Assembly: GCA_020002185.1 (NCBI GenBank)
Contig: CM034533.1
Location: forward strand, 51,243,081-51,307,080
Origin: Paraescarpia echinospica
Taxonomy: Eukaryota; Annelida; Polychaeta; Sabellida; Siboglinidae
Direction: 5' to 3'
DNA length: 64,000 nucleotides
Shown: piece by piece, positions 41,055 to 52,288 of the stretch
Position numbering within the stretch: position 1 is the stretch's first letter
Layout: the number at the start of each line of letters is the position of its first letter
Made by a program: the position numbers and the translations under genes
Notes under the pieces: model-generated
Told to the model about the DNA's origin: nothing
The model's input: the letters and a program-made list of their open reading frames with translations, nothing else
The model's database searches: none

Positions 41055-41175
41055 CGTCGCGCCACTGCGCTCTGTCGATACAACAGGGACATTTATACGG
41101 TAAGAACGAAGATCCGTTGCATATTCCTGCCTCGTGCAGTCGCCAGCAGCCCGTGTGGCGCATCCAACGATTCAT
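40894..41175 (-). CDS. Cys-rich small protein, copy C
   Basis: Starts MNRWMRHTGCWRLHEAGICN; the PCCIDRAQWRDD block is unchanged while the Arg-rich tail differs. Here the start is about 40 bases after the integrase stop instead of overlapping it. Confidence 0.48.
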   Translation of the reverse strand: MNRWMRHTGCWRLHEAGICNGSSFLPYKCPCCIDRAQWRDDERRRRNYLEWRSSNERRREARGLRRRARGLHRRYHHNHRRTRSMANLRQRKP

Positions 41176-41212
41176 TCTCATCGCCGCCTCCTCGCTAGTA
41201 GTAGTAGTCTTT

Positions 41213-42349
41213 TTATAGGTCCATGAGCGACTCGGCGTCGATCCAGCTGTTGAATGAGGCCGGATATCAGCTCCATTTTACGAGCGCCTCCGAACCACCG
41301 CCGCCGCGACGCCGACGACGCTGTAGAACCGCCTCCACGCGATACAGTTTGTCCTTCGGAACGACTACGCGTTGTAGTTCCGGTTCGTAGAAGGCGCCCT
41401 CTACCGGCGTCCCGGCGTCGTCCTTCAGGCGATAAACGGGCGGTTCGGACGGGTGCACCTCTATGACGGTGAAGAGCTCCTCGCTCCAGTTAGCCATGTA
41501 TCCTTTTTTGAATTGAACCCTCGTCTTGCTGATACGTACGCGATCTCCCACGCGTAGTTTCTGTTTTCGCCGTTGACCGCAACCGACGTCGCCACCCCCG
41601 TACAGTCGTTACCATACGGCCTCCTGATTCGTCGCGTCGACACTCGCCGGCGTCTTACCGATGCTTCGGTGGTAGGCGTTGTTGTACGATCGCACGAAAT
41701 CCGGTAACGCCTCTACGTAGCGCAGCGTTTCTTGTTTCGTAAAATAGCGCCACATACGCGTCTTCAAAGTTCGATTAAACCGTTCCACTACGCTCGCTTT
41801 AGTCTCCTCGTTATGCGTCACGAAATGATGAACGCCGCGACTCTTTAGGAACGTTTGCAGGGGTCGGTTCAAAAACTCGCTCCCCTTATCGGTCTGCAGC
41901 GAGTTCGGTGTCTCGTCGTCGTCGCTCAGCAGGCGCTCGAAGGCCACGATGAGCGACGGGCCGGACTTACTCTTCAACGGAACGCACTACGCCCACTTCG
42001 AAAACACATCGGTCACCGTCAATAGGTATGTTATACCGTCGTTGTGCGTTTTCAGTCTAGTCAAGTCGACCAGATCGGCTTGCCACTGCTGGTTTCGACC
42101 GCCCACGATGACGCGACGTCGTTTGAAATGTCGTTTAACCGGTTTGTGTAGGGTATAGGCGTCCTGCGACGCTAGCCACCTCTCGACGGCCGGACGTCGG
42201 AGCTTCGAAGCCCGGTGCAACGCGTCGACGCCTCCGTAACTTCCCACCCGTTTCGGATCGAAGAAGACGTTATTCAGGTCGTCGACGTCGTTTCGTTGCT
42301 GTCGTGACTTTCGTTTTGGACGACGACGACGACTCCACCCGGACACCAT
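41213..42349 (-). pseudogene. INT: Integrase, broken, copy C
   Basis: Same gene as 33813-34946. Lesions: a TAG after VFSKWA (about 41987) inside the catalytic core, a frame change near 41580-41600 between the core and the SH3-like region, and a TGA inside the chromodomain (KWS then stop, 41267). Catalytic-region words QTDKGSEF and VVERFNRTLK remain readable. Confidence 0.9.
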
Positions 42350-42366
42350 GACGACGACGATGATGA

Positions 42367-42453
42367 TCAATGTACGATGATTATTATACACGTATAGAGT
42401 GCGATAAGCGTGATGGTGAGGCCGACGACCGTTATCGTGCGTCGTGACGGCAT
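42367..42453 (-). CDS. Tiny membrane peptide, copy C
   Basis: 28 aa, starting MPSRRTITVVGLTITLIALY; the hydrophobic helix is kept though almost every second residue differs from A/B. The ATG overlaps the upstream stop as TGATG. It lacks the Ser/Thr tail. Confidence 0.42.
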   Translation of the reverse strand: MPSRRTITVVGLTITLIALYTCIIIIVH

Positions 42454-43218
42454 CACAACGTCTCCCACGCCGTGAAGTCCAACCAAGGGGATTGTTGTCT
42501 GCGTTTAGTCTCCCCTCATATCCGGCGACGTCTCCACTCCGGCGTCGCTGATGAACTAGTCGTCGGCGTCATCGACGCCTCTTCTAGTAGGCGCTTCTGT
42601 CGTCGCTCCATGTACGACCGATAGCGCGGGTTGCCCACGAATTCCATAGGGATATTCATATCCTTCATGCGCAATCCGAACTCTCGCCATCATACGGGCG
42701 CTGTCGTCTTCGATCTCGTTCGCATGAGATCGTTCACTAGATCGACCATGTTACTCCCGGCGATCGTTTTACCGTCGTACACGAATTCACCGCGATCGTT
42801 CCATCGACACAACGGATCGGCTTTCATTTTTTCGATAAGCAGTCCCGTCTTCCCTTTCAACGTTTTCGGCATACTGGCTATGATTTCACGCTCTACGACC
42901 TCCGACGATCATGGCGCCACCGTCGCCGCCGCCGCCCCCACCGCAGGCGTCTCGCCGCCGCTGCTGTTGACCACCGACACGCGTACCGGTTCCGCCGCTC
43001 GAGCCGCCTCTATCGTATTGGACCGACTCAGCAGTTGATTGTACGACGCTACCTTTTCGCGTTCGGATAAATCCGAACGTTCTAGAATGTCCTTCATGTC
43101 GCTGTCCAGGCTAATCAGCACACGTGATCGGGGCGTGCTCGACGACTGATCGACACGTGGCAGGAGGCTTTCCACCAATCGTGGGTCGACCAACACCAAC
43201 TTCTTCGAGTACTGCATC
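42453..43218 (-). pseudogene. Conserved 255-aa Polinton protein, broken, copy C
   Basis: Readable from QYSKKLVLVDPRLVESLLPR to the TTG-TGA end. It carries two in-frame stops, one after ATVAP (about 42909) and one after KTTAPV (about 42690). The blocks SMPKTLKGK, WNDRGEFVYDGK and IPMEFVGN are present. Confidence 0.82.
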
Positions 43219-43220
43219 AA

Positions 43221-43616
43221 TCACCCGCTGCCGATCACCTGTCTGAGCAGCGGAAGGAGAACGGTGCTCGCTAACGGCGCTAGTAGGGCCGTCAGAAAAC
43301 CACCCGCACCCTTTTGCAAGATGACACGCTTAAGCGCAACGTGTTTGTCGATGAGTTTATGCAGGTGATTCCTGTATTTCGTCAACACGCGTTTCTGTTT
43401 CGGCGACAACTTCACGTTCCCTTTCAGAATGTTGTACGCGCAATCGCACAGACTACAAATGAGACCGGCGTCCGCGTGGGCGAGCACGGCTTTTCGCAGA
43501 TCGATGTTCCGCCTATGCCTCTCCAACAGCTGCAGGGCGACAATGTGTCTCTTCACTCGATTCGTCGGTGCCTCCACCTTCGGTCGTCTCTTCGCTGCCA
43601 CCGCGCGCACCGTCAT
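43221..43616 (-). CDS. Conserved Polinton small protein with hydrophobic tail, copy C
   Basis: 131 aa, open. CSLCDCAYNILKGNVKLSP and GGFLTALLAPLASTVLLPLL are kept; a few residues are lost before VILQKG. Its ATG overlaps the ATPase stop as ATGA (43616-43613). Confidence 0.78.
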   Translation of the reverse strand: MTVRAVAAKRRPKVEAPTNRVKRHIVALQLLERHRRNIDLRKAVLAHADAGLICSLCDCAYNILKGNVKLSPKQKRVLTKYRNHLHKLIDKHVALKRVILQKGAGGFLTALLAPLASTVLLPLLRQVIGSG

Positions 43617-44309
43617 AGCGACAAATAAACGTACGCCCCGTCGTCACTCTCTTCTTTTAGGCCGCCTACACCACCACCACCGCCACCACCCTTCCGTACG
43701 TATACGTACTGAAGGCGATCGTCCGGAAATATGCACGTACGCAGGCGCATGTCCTCTTCCGTTTCCTGTTTCAGATCCACGAATAGATAGCCGTACGCCG
43801 ACGATGTCGCGTCTTTGAAAGCCTCTATCATGTAGTTGACCTTTCCGGGGTACATCTGTTTCGCTAGGTGACCTACTTGGCCGGCATCTCGGGGGCTCTT
43901 GAATAGCACTATGTATTGAGCGTTCAGGTTGATTGTACGGTTTTCTTTCCCTTTCGGAAACATGTTCTGTCGCAGTTGTACGACCGACGTATTACAATGA
44001 TTACTTTTTTTTAGTAAATAGTACCGTCACCCGGCTATCGGTCTCCTCCATGAGGTCGTCGAGTACTAGAAGCGTTCTCGCTTTACCGTCTAAACGTTTC
44101 GGATCCGGCAGGCCGTCTACGAACTCTATTTTCGAAGACATAGACGCGTAGCCGCTCTGCCACTGTCCGTAGCACCACAGGATTTTCTCCGGCGGCGGAT
44201 CGATCATAGCGTCGTGACGTATCAAACGCTCGACGAACGTCGTCTTACCGCACCCCGTAGGACCGGCTATTATACACGTAAAAGGATGCTTCAACGACGG
44301 TCCGTTCAT
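43613..44309 (-). pseudogene. ATP: Packaging ATPase, one-base frameshift, copy C
   Basis: Walker A AGPTGCGKTTF and Walker B TLLVLDDLM are in the first frame (44309-44001). The frame breaks in an A-run, eight A where copy B has seven, after TVLFTKK near 44010, and resumes in another frame with MFPKGKENRT onward. Homopolymer slippage or a base-calling error could explain it. Confidence 0.9.
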
Positions 44310-44337
44310 TTTTCACGACTGAACGACGAACACTTTT

Positions 44338-44791
44338 TTACGCGTCTTTATAAGCATCGCGCAACTTCATCAACAGTTTACCTAGCATGTTCTTCCCCAC
44401 ATCGCCCGCGATTCCGCTACCCCAGAAACCCTCCCTACTCGCTACCCATTCCACCAATTCGGCGTCCCCGGTCGCCAACAGTGCAGCCTTCAAATCGCTC
44501 GATCCGTCAAACTTCCTCCTCAACAACGTCTTCATACATCTCACCATAACGTCGGTCCATTTTGGTTCCCATTCTCTTTTTTCGAATGTCGTAACGGCGT
44601 CGTTTCGCTGCATAAGAGGTTCGCGAACTTTTGATTTCTTCGGCACATTCCACGTCGTCGTAGAATATTTTCCTATACTGATAGGCGTGCTCGACGGATC
44701 GAAAGTCCCGACCGAACGCCGACACTCGACACAAATACATATTCGACAAGAACGACTGCGATCCACCAAACCTTATAGGTGAAGACATCAT
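44338..44791 (-). pseudogene. NADAR domain protein, one-base insertion, copy C
   Basis: Starts with SPIRFGGSQSFLSNMYLCR and keeps SVEHAYQYRK. The frame shifts near 44560-44570 (GGGAACCAAAATGG against GAGAAACAAATGG in B) and continues in another frame with WTDV, FDGSSDLKAALLATGD, FWGSGIAGD and GKNMLGKLLMKLRD to a stop at 44338. The domain outside the shift is well conserved, despite the divergence of this copy. Confidence 0.85.
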
Positions 44792-44862
44792 ACCGACTAC
44801 CGATCACCCGCTACCGCCACCCCTTATATACTGTCACCACCGCTAGATAGAGGAACTAAAAA

Positions 44863-44940
44863 GTTGCGACTAGGGTTCAAACCCGGAATCTTTCGATCCC
44901 TAGGCGAACGCTCTCCTAAGAGAGCTATACCGTCGCCAAC
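44863..44940 (-). ncRNA. tRNA-like sequence 1 inside copy C
   Basis: On the - strand, GTTGGCGAC at the 5' end pairs with GTCGCAAC at the 3' end with one bulge. TAGCTCTCTTAGGAGAGCG makes a D-arm-like hairpin and GGGTTTGAACCC is a near-consensus pol III B box. A T5 run follows immediately. The acceptor and anticodon geometry are not those of a normal tRNA. Confidence 0.38.
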
Positions 44941-45028
44941 GATTATGCAGTGGTTTTACCCCGGTTATATTATAGCATCTCTGTACTCACCGCTAGGTGG
45001 CATCTCACATACAACGAATCTAAAAAGG

Positions 45029-45106
45029 GTCGACGAACGGATTCGGGCCGGGAATCTTTCGATCCCTAGTCGAACACTCTCCCAGGAGAGCTGATCCGTT
45101 GTCGAC
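45029..45106 (-). ncRNA. tRNA-like sequence 2 inside copy C
   Basis: Diverged duplicate of the previous feature, 166 bp away. GTCGACAACGGAT pairs with ATCCGTTCGTCGAC with one bulge. AGCTCTCCTGGGAGAG forms a hairpin and CTAGGGATCGAAAGATTCC is shared. It is followed by a T5 run. The paired ends are kept by different bases than in copy 1, which hints at a structured RNA. Confidence 0.38.
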
Positions 45107-45112
45107 ATTTAT

Positions 45113-45454
45113 ACAGTGGTTTTATCGTGGTTATATATTCGCGCGATAAACGCATTATTGCTTACGTCAGCACGCTCTAGGTACGGCGTTGATCGCTAGG
45201 GGACGAACTAAAAGGCTCTCTGCACTCACCGCTAGGTGGCATCTCTATTGTACTTAGGGGGTAATCAATCATCCAATTAGTATCAAATTACAAGGGTCAT
45301 CAATCACGTTTTTTATAAGTAGGTTCCCGAAACTAATTAGTGTCAAAAAAAGCCTTTGATCTTTTTTTGATAAGTAGGTGCCCGAAAACGTTTAGTGGTC
45401 ATTATTTTTTTTTATAAGTAGGCGTTTGAGGTCGAAACACGCCTGTATACTACT
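45113..45454. repeat. Right TIR, copy C
   Basis: 342 bp, complement of 38697-39038. The tip reads …GTATACTACT, flanked by TAACTC. Confidence 0.92.
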
Positions 45455-45460
45455 TAACTC

Positions 45461-46194
45461 TTGATGGGTGAATTTGTCTTCAAAAGACAACAAGATAAAC
45501 AACCACAATATGATGTAAATATCATATTTTTGTTAATCAGTTTAAATGAATGAAATGACACTAATAAGCAGATAGACTTTACATTATTGATTTGTCGTAT
45601 TGCTTCGTATTAGCATGTGGGTAACCATATTGGCCCGAGGCCGCAGACCGATTGCCACTACGTCTACACGAAAAACAATACAAAGATAACACGACTACCG
45701 ACAATTGACACTTTTTATTAACTGACAAGTCCGTGTACATTATCACGAATATCCACGGACGGTAAACTAATGTTCTCGCCGACCTTCGATTTTTTAACTG
45801 GTAATACTATTACTATAAATTCCCGCGATAATTTACCGTGCGCTGAAAAAATGTGCCAACGGGTCATGACGTTTGCAACTACGCATATCAAAATATCGAA
45901 GGTGGGCTAGGAGAGTCATTTAATTTAAGTGAAGACATGCAAATAGTAGCTATAGATACTCGTGACAATTTTATGACCTTGTCATATTCGTATCGCTTTA
46001 TTATTGGCCCGCGTTACAGAAAACGTAAGTTCTTATATAGCGCAGTTTCCAGCCCTTTTGATTGCTCGAAGCCTTTACACTTTGCTCCCTAGCAAACCTG
46101 TTTAATCGAACGCCATGTTGAATTAATTATCTGGCGTATATTCAGCCATACACCAATTATTGCGCGAAATTGTTCGTATAGAAATATATACCTC
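45461..46194. other. Host intergenic DNA
   Basis: No recognisable gene; the 79-codon open frame at 45853 matches nothing I know and has no supporting context. Confidence 0.5.
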
Positions 46195-46352
46195 TGTCTA
46201 CAGCAAGGTACTCATTCATGGAGCTGAATGAACTGGAGCAATGTAGAATGAACGAACTTGCCCAAGGTTCGACACTGCAACAACAGGATTCGAACCCGGA
46301 TTAACTCGATTGAGAGTCCGATGCTCTAGTTACAACGCCACCGCGCTCTAAT
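46195..46352 (-). mobile_element. tRNA-derived SINE fragment
   Basis: On the - strand, GCGCGGTGGCGTTGTAACTA (A-box-like) is followed by CCGGGTTCGAATCCTG, an exact pol III B box. A non-tRNA body CCTTGGGCAAGTTCGTTCATT with ATTGCTCCAGTTCATTCAGC follows, a form common in invertebrate SINE central domains. Confidence 0.6.
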
Positions 46353-46760
46353 ACGTGTACCCTCAGGTCAATATAATGGTAATACGAATATGACTCATCG
46401 ATTACATACATTAGCGTAGTCTCACAAGAGCTTAAAGTCCTAAACACCGTAGTGTGTTTATTATTTGGTCCAGATCACGACACGCGCACTCTGTAAGTGA
46501 TATCGGTTATTTATGCAACATCACCCACCAATGCGTAATGCTATGCTGGTTTTGGGCTTTACCAACTTATGCGGCCCTTCCCGTACAGGTGACAAGAGAA
46601 TGCGTCTGATTTACCAGTGCGTAATTAACTTGATGTTCGTGATCCCGCCCCCAAGTCATGTCGCCGTAGTTGAAGATTACGTAAGATTGTTTGCCGTTTG
46701 ATACCAGTACTACTTGGAACGTGTTCGTCTATAACAAAACGAATAAGCCAGGCTTTAATT

Positions 46761-46941
<181 letters not shown>

Positions 46942-47496
46942 CGATCTGCAGAGACATGAGCCCCCGTCAAACTTTTGGTCATGTTTGCAACTTTGAACAA
47001 GTGACGGTCCTCGTGATCGCCATCTTTCTGCAAATATTGAAAATCATATTTTCAAATATACTAATGCAATCTTGTTTACGTTTTATGTTAGTTCGATTGT
47101 GGACCGCCAAAGTTTGAGTGAGACAACCGACTTTATAATATGAAGATCCTGCCATCTTCGCGCGCCAGAGGTCGCTGCTGCTGATTACGTCTGTGCCAGC
47201 CATCAGTACCCCCTGGCTGATCGCTTTGCGAAACTTTAAGCTCAGCCTATGAAATCGCTCACTATGTCAGTGGTTGGCGGCAGGTCAGGTGGTCATAATA
47301 AAACTAATTTCAACCAAACGTGGCTCGTGTTACATGCTATGTTGAGGAAGCAATTATTCGAATACACAATACCGTTCAGCTGCTTGTGCTAATGGCCGAA
47401 CGGGTCGTTATATTGGGATTCCCAGAAGTCGTCATATTGAGGCGGGTATTTGCGCTGTTTTCACGGATGTCGCAGTCGCGACTGGCGAAGTAAACA

Positions 47497-48935
47497 GAGA
47501 GTGTTTGTAAGCGCCCCGGTCTCAAAACGTATCGCTATCCCGATCGCGCTGTACGTACTACTTCACCGCTTTTTGTGTGAATGCGATCGGTTCAGAGTAG
47601 ATCGGATAGGTGAATCCCCATCTGCTCGATCGGTAAAGGCAATCACTATCCATTTTACATTAAAACGATGGATCAGTCAAAGTAAACAATATGACAGCAT
47701 TGTACGTGTAACTGTTTTGACTGATAAGCCGCCTCATTTTAATTGCTGTTGTGTTTAAAGCATCAGGAAAAAATATTGTTAAGACCTGTCTCAGCATAGC
47801 CCTCGCTTTGGCTATGATACGCGATAGGAGTATGAACCCGACAAATACAAGACATCGCAGGCGAAGCCACATACATGTAGGAACGAATAAATTAACGGAT
47901 GGCCATAAATTAATGCTAATTTTCATATAAACAATGTGTACATGTGTGTTATTCCAATAACCATTTCATATTTCTTGTAGAAACGAATTGAGTTGAAGTG
48001 TTTTAGTAGTTATACTAAAGAGTTTAAGTTGTACACAACTTCTTAAAATTAATATTATTACTGATTTTGTATTGATTTATTCAATATAAAAATGTAAACG
48101 TATACATACAAAACTATAAATGCATAGTACATTATATAAATGTTCTCATTTTATTATTATATTTATATTACCAGGTATAAGGATGACACACGAAAGAGCA
48201 AGCACGTGTTTCCATTGTAATCCCTGGACAGACACATACAAATACATGACAGAAATTACGAGAACACAACAAAGACAACAACAAAAATAATAAATAAAAT
48301 GATAATAAATATAAATAAATGCTAGCTATTATTTTAATTATACTAAAAAGGAGATATATATCACCTCCTGGGCATTAAGTAATTTGAAAACCTACTACTA
48401 GATACATAATACTAGTTATAAATGTAAACACTTTTACAAAAAAACTGTTTCATTATACATTTAAAACTGATTCTTGTTCTGAGCACCTTGTATGCTATAT
48501 GGCAATTCATTCCATGTCTGTAAACATGTATAAAAACAATAAGTTTTACCAAATGATTTAACATATGGCATATAAAGAGACAAAGCACTATTTTTATGGA
48601 ATTTCTTTTTTTCTATTTAGAAGTTCCACAGTGTCAAACCTAATATCTTCACTTTGACATGTGCAATAGGCTGAACCCAATCCTTTGGTAAGTGTTATTG
48701 GCAGAATCACAGGTAAATATGTATTAAAAACGAAACGGTGTTGAGGTGGCATATTGATTTCTTCATCATTCAGTAGAAGGCGCCATCAGCGAAGATCGGG
48801 ATGCGTTGGTGCGTGAAACGCCGTGTTGCAGACCCTCCATACGGTTACGTAATTCCAACAACCGATCTCGATCGCGCAGCGCTATCGGGATAGGGATACG
48901 TTTGGAGTTCGGGGTGCTTGCAGACATTCTCTAAT
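47497..48935. repeat. Inverted pair of ~60-bp sequences
   Basis: 47497-47560 (GAGTGTTTGTAAGCGCCCCGG … CGTATCGCTATCCCGATCGCG) and the complement of about 48860-48935 are alike. The 1.3 kb between holds AT-rich DNA without a gene I can name. It could be a small inverted-repeat element or an inverted duplicated exon. Confidence 0.4.
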
Positions 48936-49185
48936 TACTAGTTTACTCAGCTATCTTCCGCACTTCGCGTAGGTGATCTGCCAGGGCTAGTTTTGCATGG
49001 CAAACAGCCCTGGCTTGCGACGATGGATCCTGTTGACCAGCAAAGTTTCAGTTTTGGCACTGGCCTTCGTACGAATTGATCATGTAGATACCAATGCAAA
49101 ACGAATATGATCAGTTAATTACAAAAATGTACATATCATATTTAAATTGTGCTAATATAATTGTTTTATAGTGTAGTAATCTTAC

Positions 49186-49465
49186 CGGTGAGCTCGAGTC
49201 TCCATAGTAGTAAGTGACGTTAATCCATGTAGCGATAAACACCCAGGTAGCCAAGAACCCATTCCCGTGTGCTACGTCATTCGTCGCTCGGTGTAGAATC
49301 TCGCTGTCCATCGTCTCTCGGAAGTACAGCCGCCCCGGCATTCTTTGAAGTGTCGATATCGGCTGAGAATGCTGTCACCACGGGATGCTCAAATTCGTAC
49401 ACGTCAAATGGATCCAGCCAGGAATCAGATACGCCATCGAACGTAACGATGCCGTCCGAGACAAC
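49186..49465 (-). pseudogene. NIDO-domain exon, one-base frame disruption
   Basis: Acceptor TTGTATTCAG at 49466 and donor CCG|GTAAGATT at 49186. Reading gives VVSDGIVTFDGVSD, then FEHPVVTAFSADIDTSKNAG, and after a frame change LYFRETMDSEILHRATNDV and TWVFIATWINVTYYYGDSSS. These are hallmarks of the NIDO domain found in nidogen, alpha-tectorin, SNED1 and mucin-4 type extracellular proteins. One extra base near 49330 separates the two halves; it may be a real lesion or a base-calling error. Confidence 0.75.
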
Positions 49466-49759
49466 CTGAATACAAAGCAATTTTTCAAGCATCATTCCAG
49501 ATGTTGCAATATCTGGTGATGAATATATAGCGAGTTATCTAATAGGGAAGTAAAACGAACGGTTCTTTGTCAAACTCATGTAAGATAAGCAAATAGGAAA
49601 TTCAGCATGATTCAGGTTAAACTTCTAATACAAATCATTGTGTTACATGCAGTACGAACGTCAGCTATGGCGAAATCGTTGTTGAACGTGTTTCTGTGTT
49701 ATTGCAAACAGGTCATCATTGCTTGTTTGCAAACATTATTATAACACAAATGCGCCTAC

Positions 49760-49893
49760 CGATAGGTGGTTGTAAGTTTTGTCGTACAGCACGAATGGCG
49801 TGATTATGGTATTCAGCCCAGATGCTGCGTTGTCGCCCCTCTCAACTTTCGTATCACCAACGCCGGTGCCATATGGGTAGAAGTGAGTCGGTG
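49760..49893 (-). CDS. Upstream exon of the NIDO-domain protein
   Basis: Acceptor CCCTCCCAG before 49893, donor CG|GTAGGC at 49760. It encodes THFYPYGTGVGDTKVERGDN and ITPFVLYDKTYNHLS, the start of a NIDO domain, directly upstream of the previous exon on the same strand. Host gene, extracellular adhesion or matrix type; the rest of the gene was not found in the window. Confidence 0.72.
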
Positions 49894-50164
49894 CTGGGAG
49901 GGCGTGTCCCAATCTGTCTACAAGATTAATTGGCAATGTCACGATAACGTGCTATTCGCAGTGAACGCAACAATAGTTCATTATCATGTACAGGTACTGA
50001 TGAAAATAATCTCACAATAACAGCGATGAGTACGGTAGTCCCACATAGACCAACCAATGTGACGCGGAACCATTAATCTCACCAAAGTTGTACCCATTCT
50101 AGGTAAAAGTCTGCTTAACATGACTTAAATGGGACGGAGCGTACGTCGTGGATGATCGACATGC

Positions 50165-50167
50165 AGT

Positions 50168-50262
<95 letters not shown>
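50165..50262. repeat. (GT)n microsatellite
   Basis: About 98 bp of uninterrupted GT. Confidence 0.97.
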
Positions 50263-50266
<4 letters not shown>

Positions 50267-50429
50267 AATAATCAATCCTACTATTTATCATGATCATCGT
50301 CGGCAATCGCTCGTAGCAGGTATGATATTTCCATGGATTGTCAGTGTCATTTGGTGTGTGTTCGCAAATGGCTGGTCAGTCCCATGTTTGCTCGGCACAG
50401 CTTCCAATAATGCGAATATGTATAGTCTG

Positions 50430-51180
50430 TGTGTGATGAGATTCGATTATACATGGCTCAAGTCTTCCTAGCTTCACCTGTTTTGGCTAAGGTTGTTACT
50501 CCGTTGGTTTCAAATGACGCTGTGCCATTTCAAATAAGCGACCGCCATTTAGGACGTGATAGAACCTCAGATTCCCAGGTGTTTGGTTCAATGCCACATA
50601 TTTTCAAGGTCGATTTATAGCGTTTACGCTGTCTTAAGACCGTTTGCCACGACTCAGCTCTGGGTAAAAAACGTGCTTGCGCAGTTTCATGTCAGACATG
50701 CGCAGTGCATGGCCCGTACATCTCAATTATTGCTCCATGATGATTGTTTCAATGCTTCATACGTGAGCCTCACCGAGGACACTGTTGTTTGTTCTTCTGC
50801 ACTGCCAAATGATTCGCAATATCTTTCGTTAGTGATATTGCTCTTTGTCGTTTATATATAGTGTCCACGTTTCAGCTCCGTAAAGAAGAGTTGTATGTAC
50901 AACAACTTTGCGGACCCTTAGTTTGGTATCTCGTCTGATGACTCTATTATCAAAGAAACGGGTACGTAAGCGCTCAAAAGCTAAGATCGCACATTTTAGT
51001 CGGTGTTGAATTTCATCATCAATATCAGCCTTCTGAGAAAGGTGAATTCGCAGATATGAGAAGAGAGACGTTTTTCCAGAACTGCACCATGTATGTTCTA
51101 GTTCCATATATATATATATTATTATTATTATTATTATTATTATAATGCATTTATAGTGCGCCGTGTGTCCGGATAACAAA
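50430..51180 (-). mobile_element. Non-LTR retrotransposon (LINE) fragment, 3' end of ORF2
   Basis: Frame 51179-50829 contains SQKADIDDEIQHRLKCAILA, RTRFFDNRVIRRDTKLRVRK and LLYGAETWTLY, the region just after the reverse transcriptase domain in many invertebrate LINEs. Further along, KINLKICGIEPNTWEI-like words (about 50560-50630) are typical of ORF2 ends. Frames are broken and the 5' part is absent. Confidence 0.75.
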
Positions 51181-51608
51181 TCTGCTCAAAGGCGCTGACA
51201 ATCGTAGAGTATAAATAAAATACATTAAATGACCTAAAACATATTAAATATCAATATTATATAGAAAAGTAAACGAATTAAATATGATTTAAAAGTAGCA
51301 AATAAAAATTACATAAAATGTCAGTTAGATAAACCTGAATAAAAATAAATATATATATTTACAAGTGTATATATTATACATAAATTAAATGAATTAGCCG
51401 TTTAAATATATAAAATAAATTATGTGCTTAAATTAAATTAGATAAATACATATAATACGCTAATTAAAAAATAATAACAAATAAATAACTGCAACCTAAG
51501 TACATAACCGAATGTTAACATTGCATAAATGTCACTGATGCGGACTGCAAAGTTCTTTGAAGGCCTGTCGAAATAAGCATGTCTTTAAGAGTGATTTGAA
51601 AGTGGCAA

Positions 51609-51655
<47 letters not shown>

Positions 51656-51677
51656 GCTGGAAACAACTAGACCTAGA

Positions 51678-51736
<59 letters not shown>

Positions 51737-51740
51737 TAAT
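51110..51740. repeat. Simple repeats and inverted copy of the 17-kb AT-rich tail
   Basis: (ATT)n at 51117-51142. 51160-51510 is the complement of 16975-17300. (TA)n and (CA)n tracts lie at about 51611-51655 and 51679-51734. Confidence 0.75.
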
Positions 51741-52157
51741 ATAACATAATATTTAAACATACATAATATTTCAATTTATTAGGCGAACATGTTATCACCT
51801 AGGCCTATGCTATGTTTTTGTATTAATCACCACAATAAAAGGGTCAGGTCACAAATGGCATCGTGACGTTTATAGATCTAATGCGTTGGGTATTGTCGTA
51901 TAGTGTCAGTGAGGCAGTGATAAGTGGATTCCATCGTTCGTTTTTATCTTTCGAAAATCATAATATTTGACTAAAACTAGTAAACGCTATATTTTCCTTA
52001 CAATTCTGTTGTACTCCATTGGTAAAATACCTGGTAGTCGTTTATAATATAAACACCATGTCCAAAATTTTCTTTAGATTTTTTTGAAAACAGCATTCGA
52101 TTATTGCACACCAGAAACTGTTCCGACATATGAGCATGATGCGATCGGTGCTCGAGC

Positions 52158-52288
<131 letters not shown>

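Larger units (their letters stand above)
38697..45454 (-). mobile_element. Polinton copy C, deletion derivative with its own TIRs
   Basis: 6,758 bp. Tips are AGTAGTATA and its complement. The 6 bases outside are TACCTC and TAACTC, a target duplication with one mismatch. It retains NADAR, ATPase, small proteins, integrase, the small membrane protein, most of the penton and exon 2 of the acidic protein gene, mostly with frameshifts or stops. The pVI-like protein, capsid, protease, polymerase, RPA-like and neighbouring genes are missing. Its TIRs and proteins differ clearly from A/B, so it belongs to a sister subfamily. Confidence 0.93.

Noticed and set aside
44863..44940. A functional tRNA gene
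   Set aside because: D-arm and B-box-like words are present but the acceptor stem and anticodon arm do not fit a canonical tRNA; called tRNA-like only.
45853..46092. 79-codon ORF as a host gene
   Set aside because: No family resemblance, splice context or repeat support.
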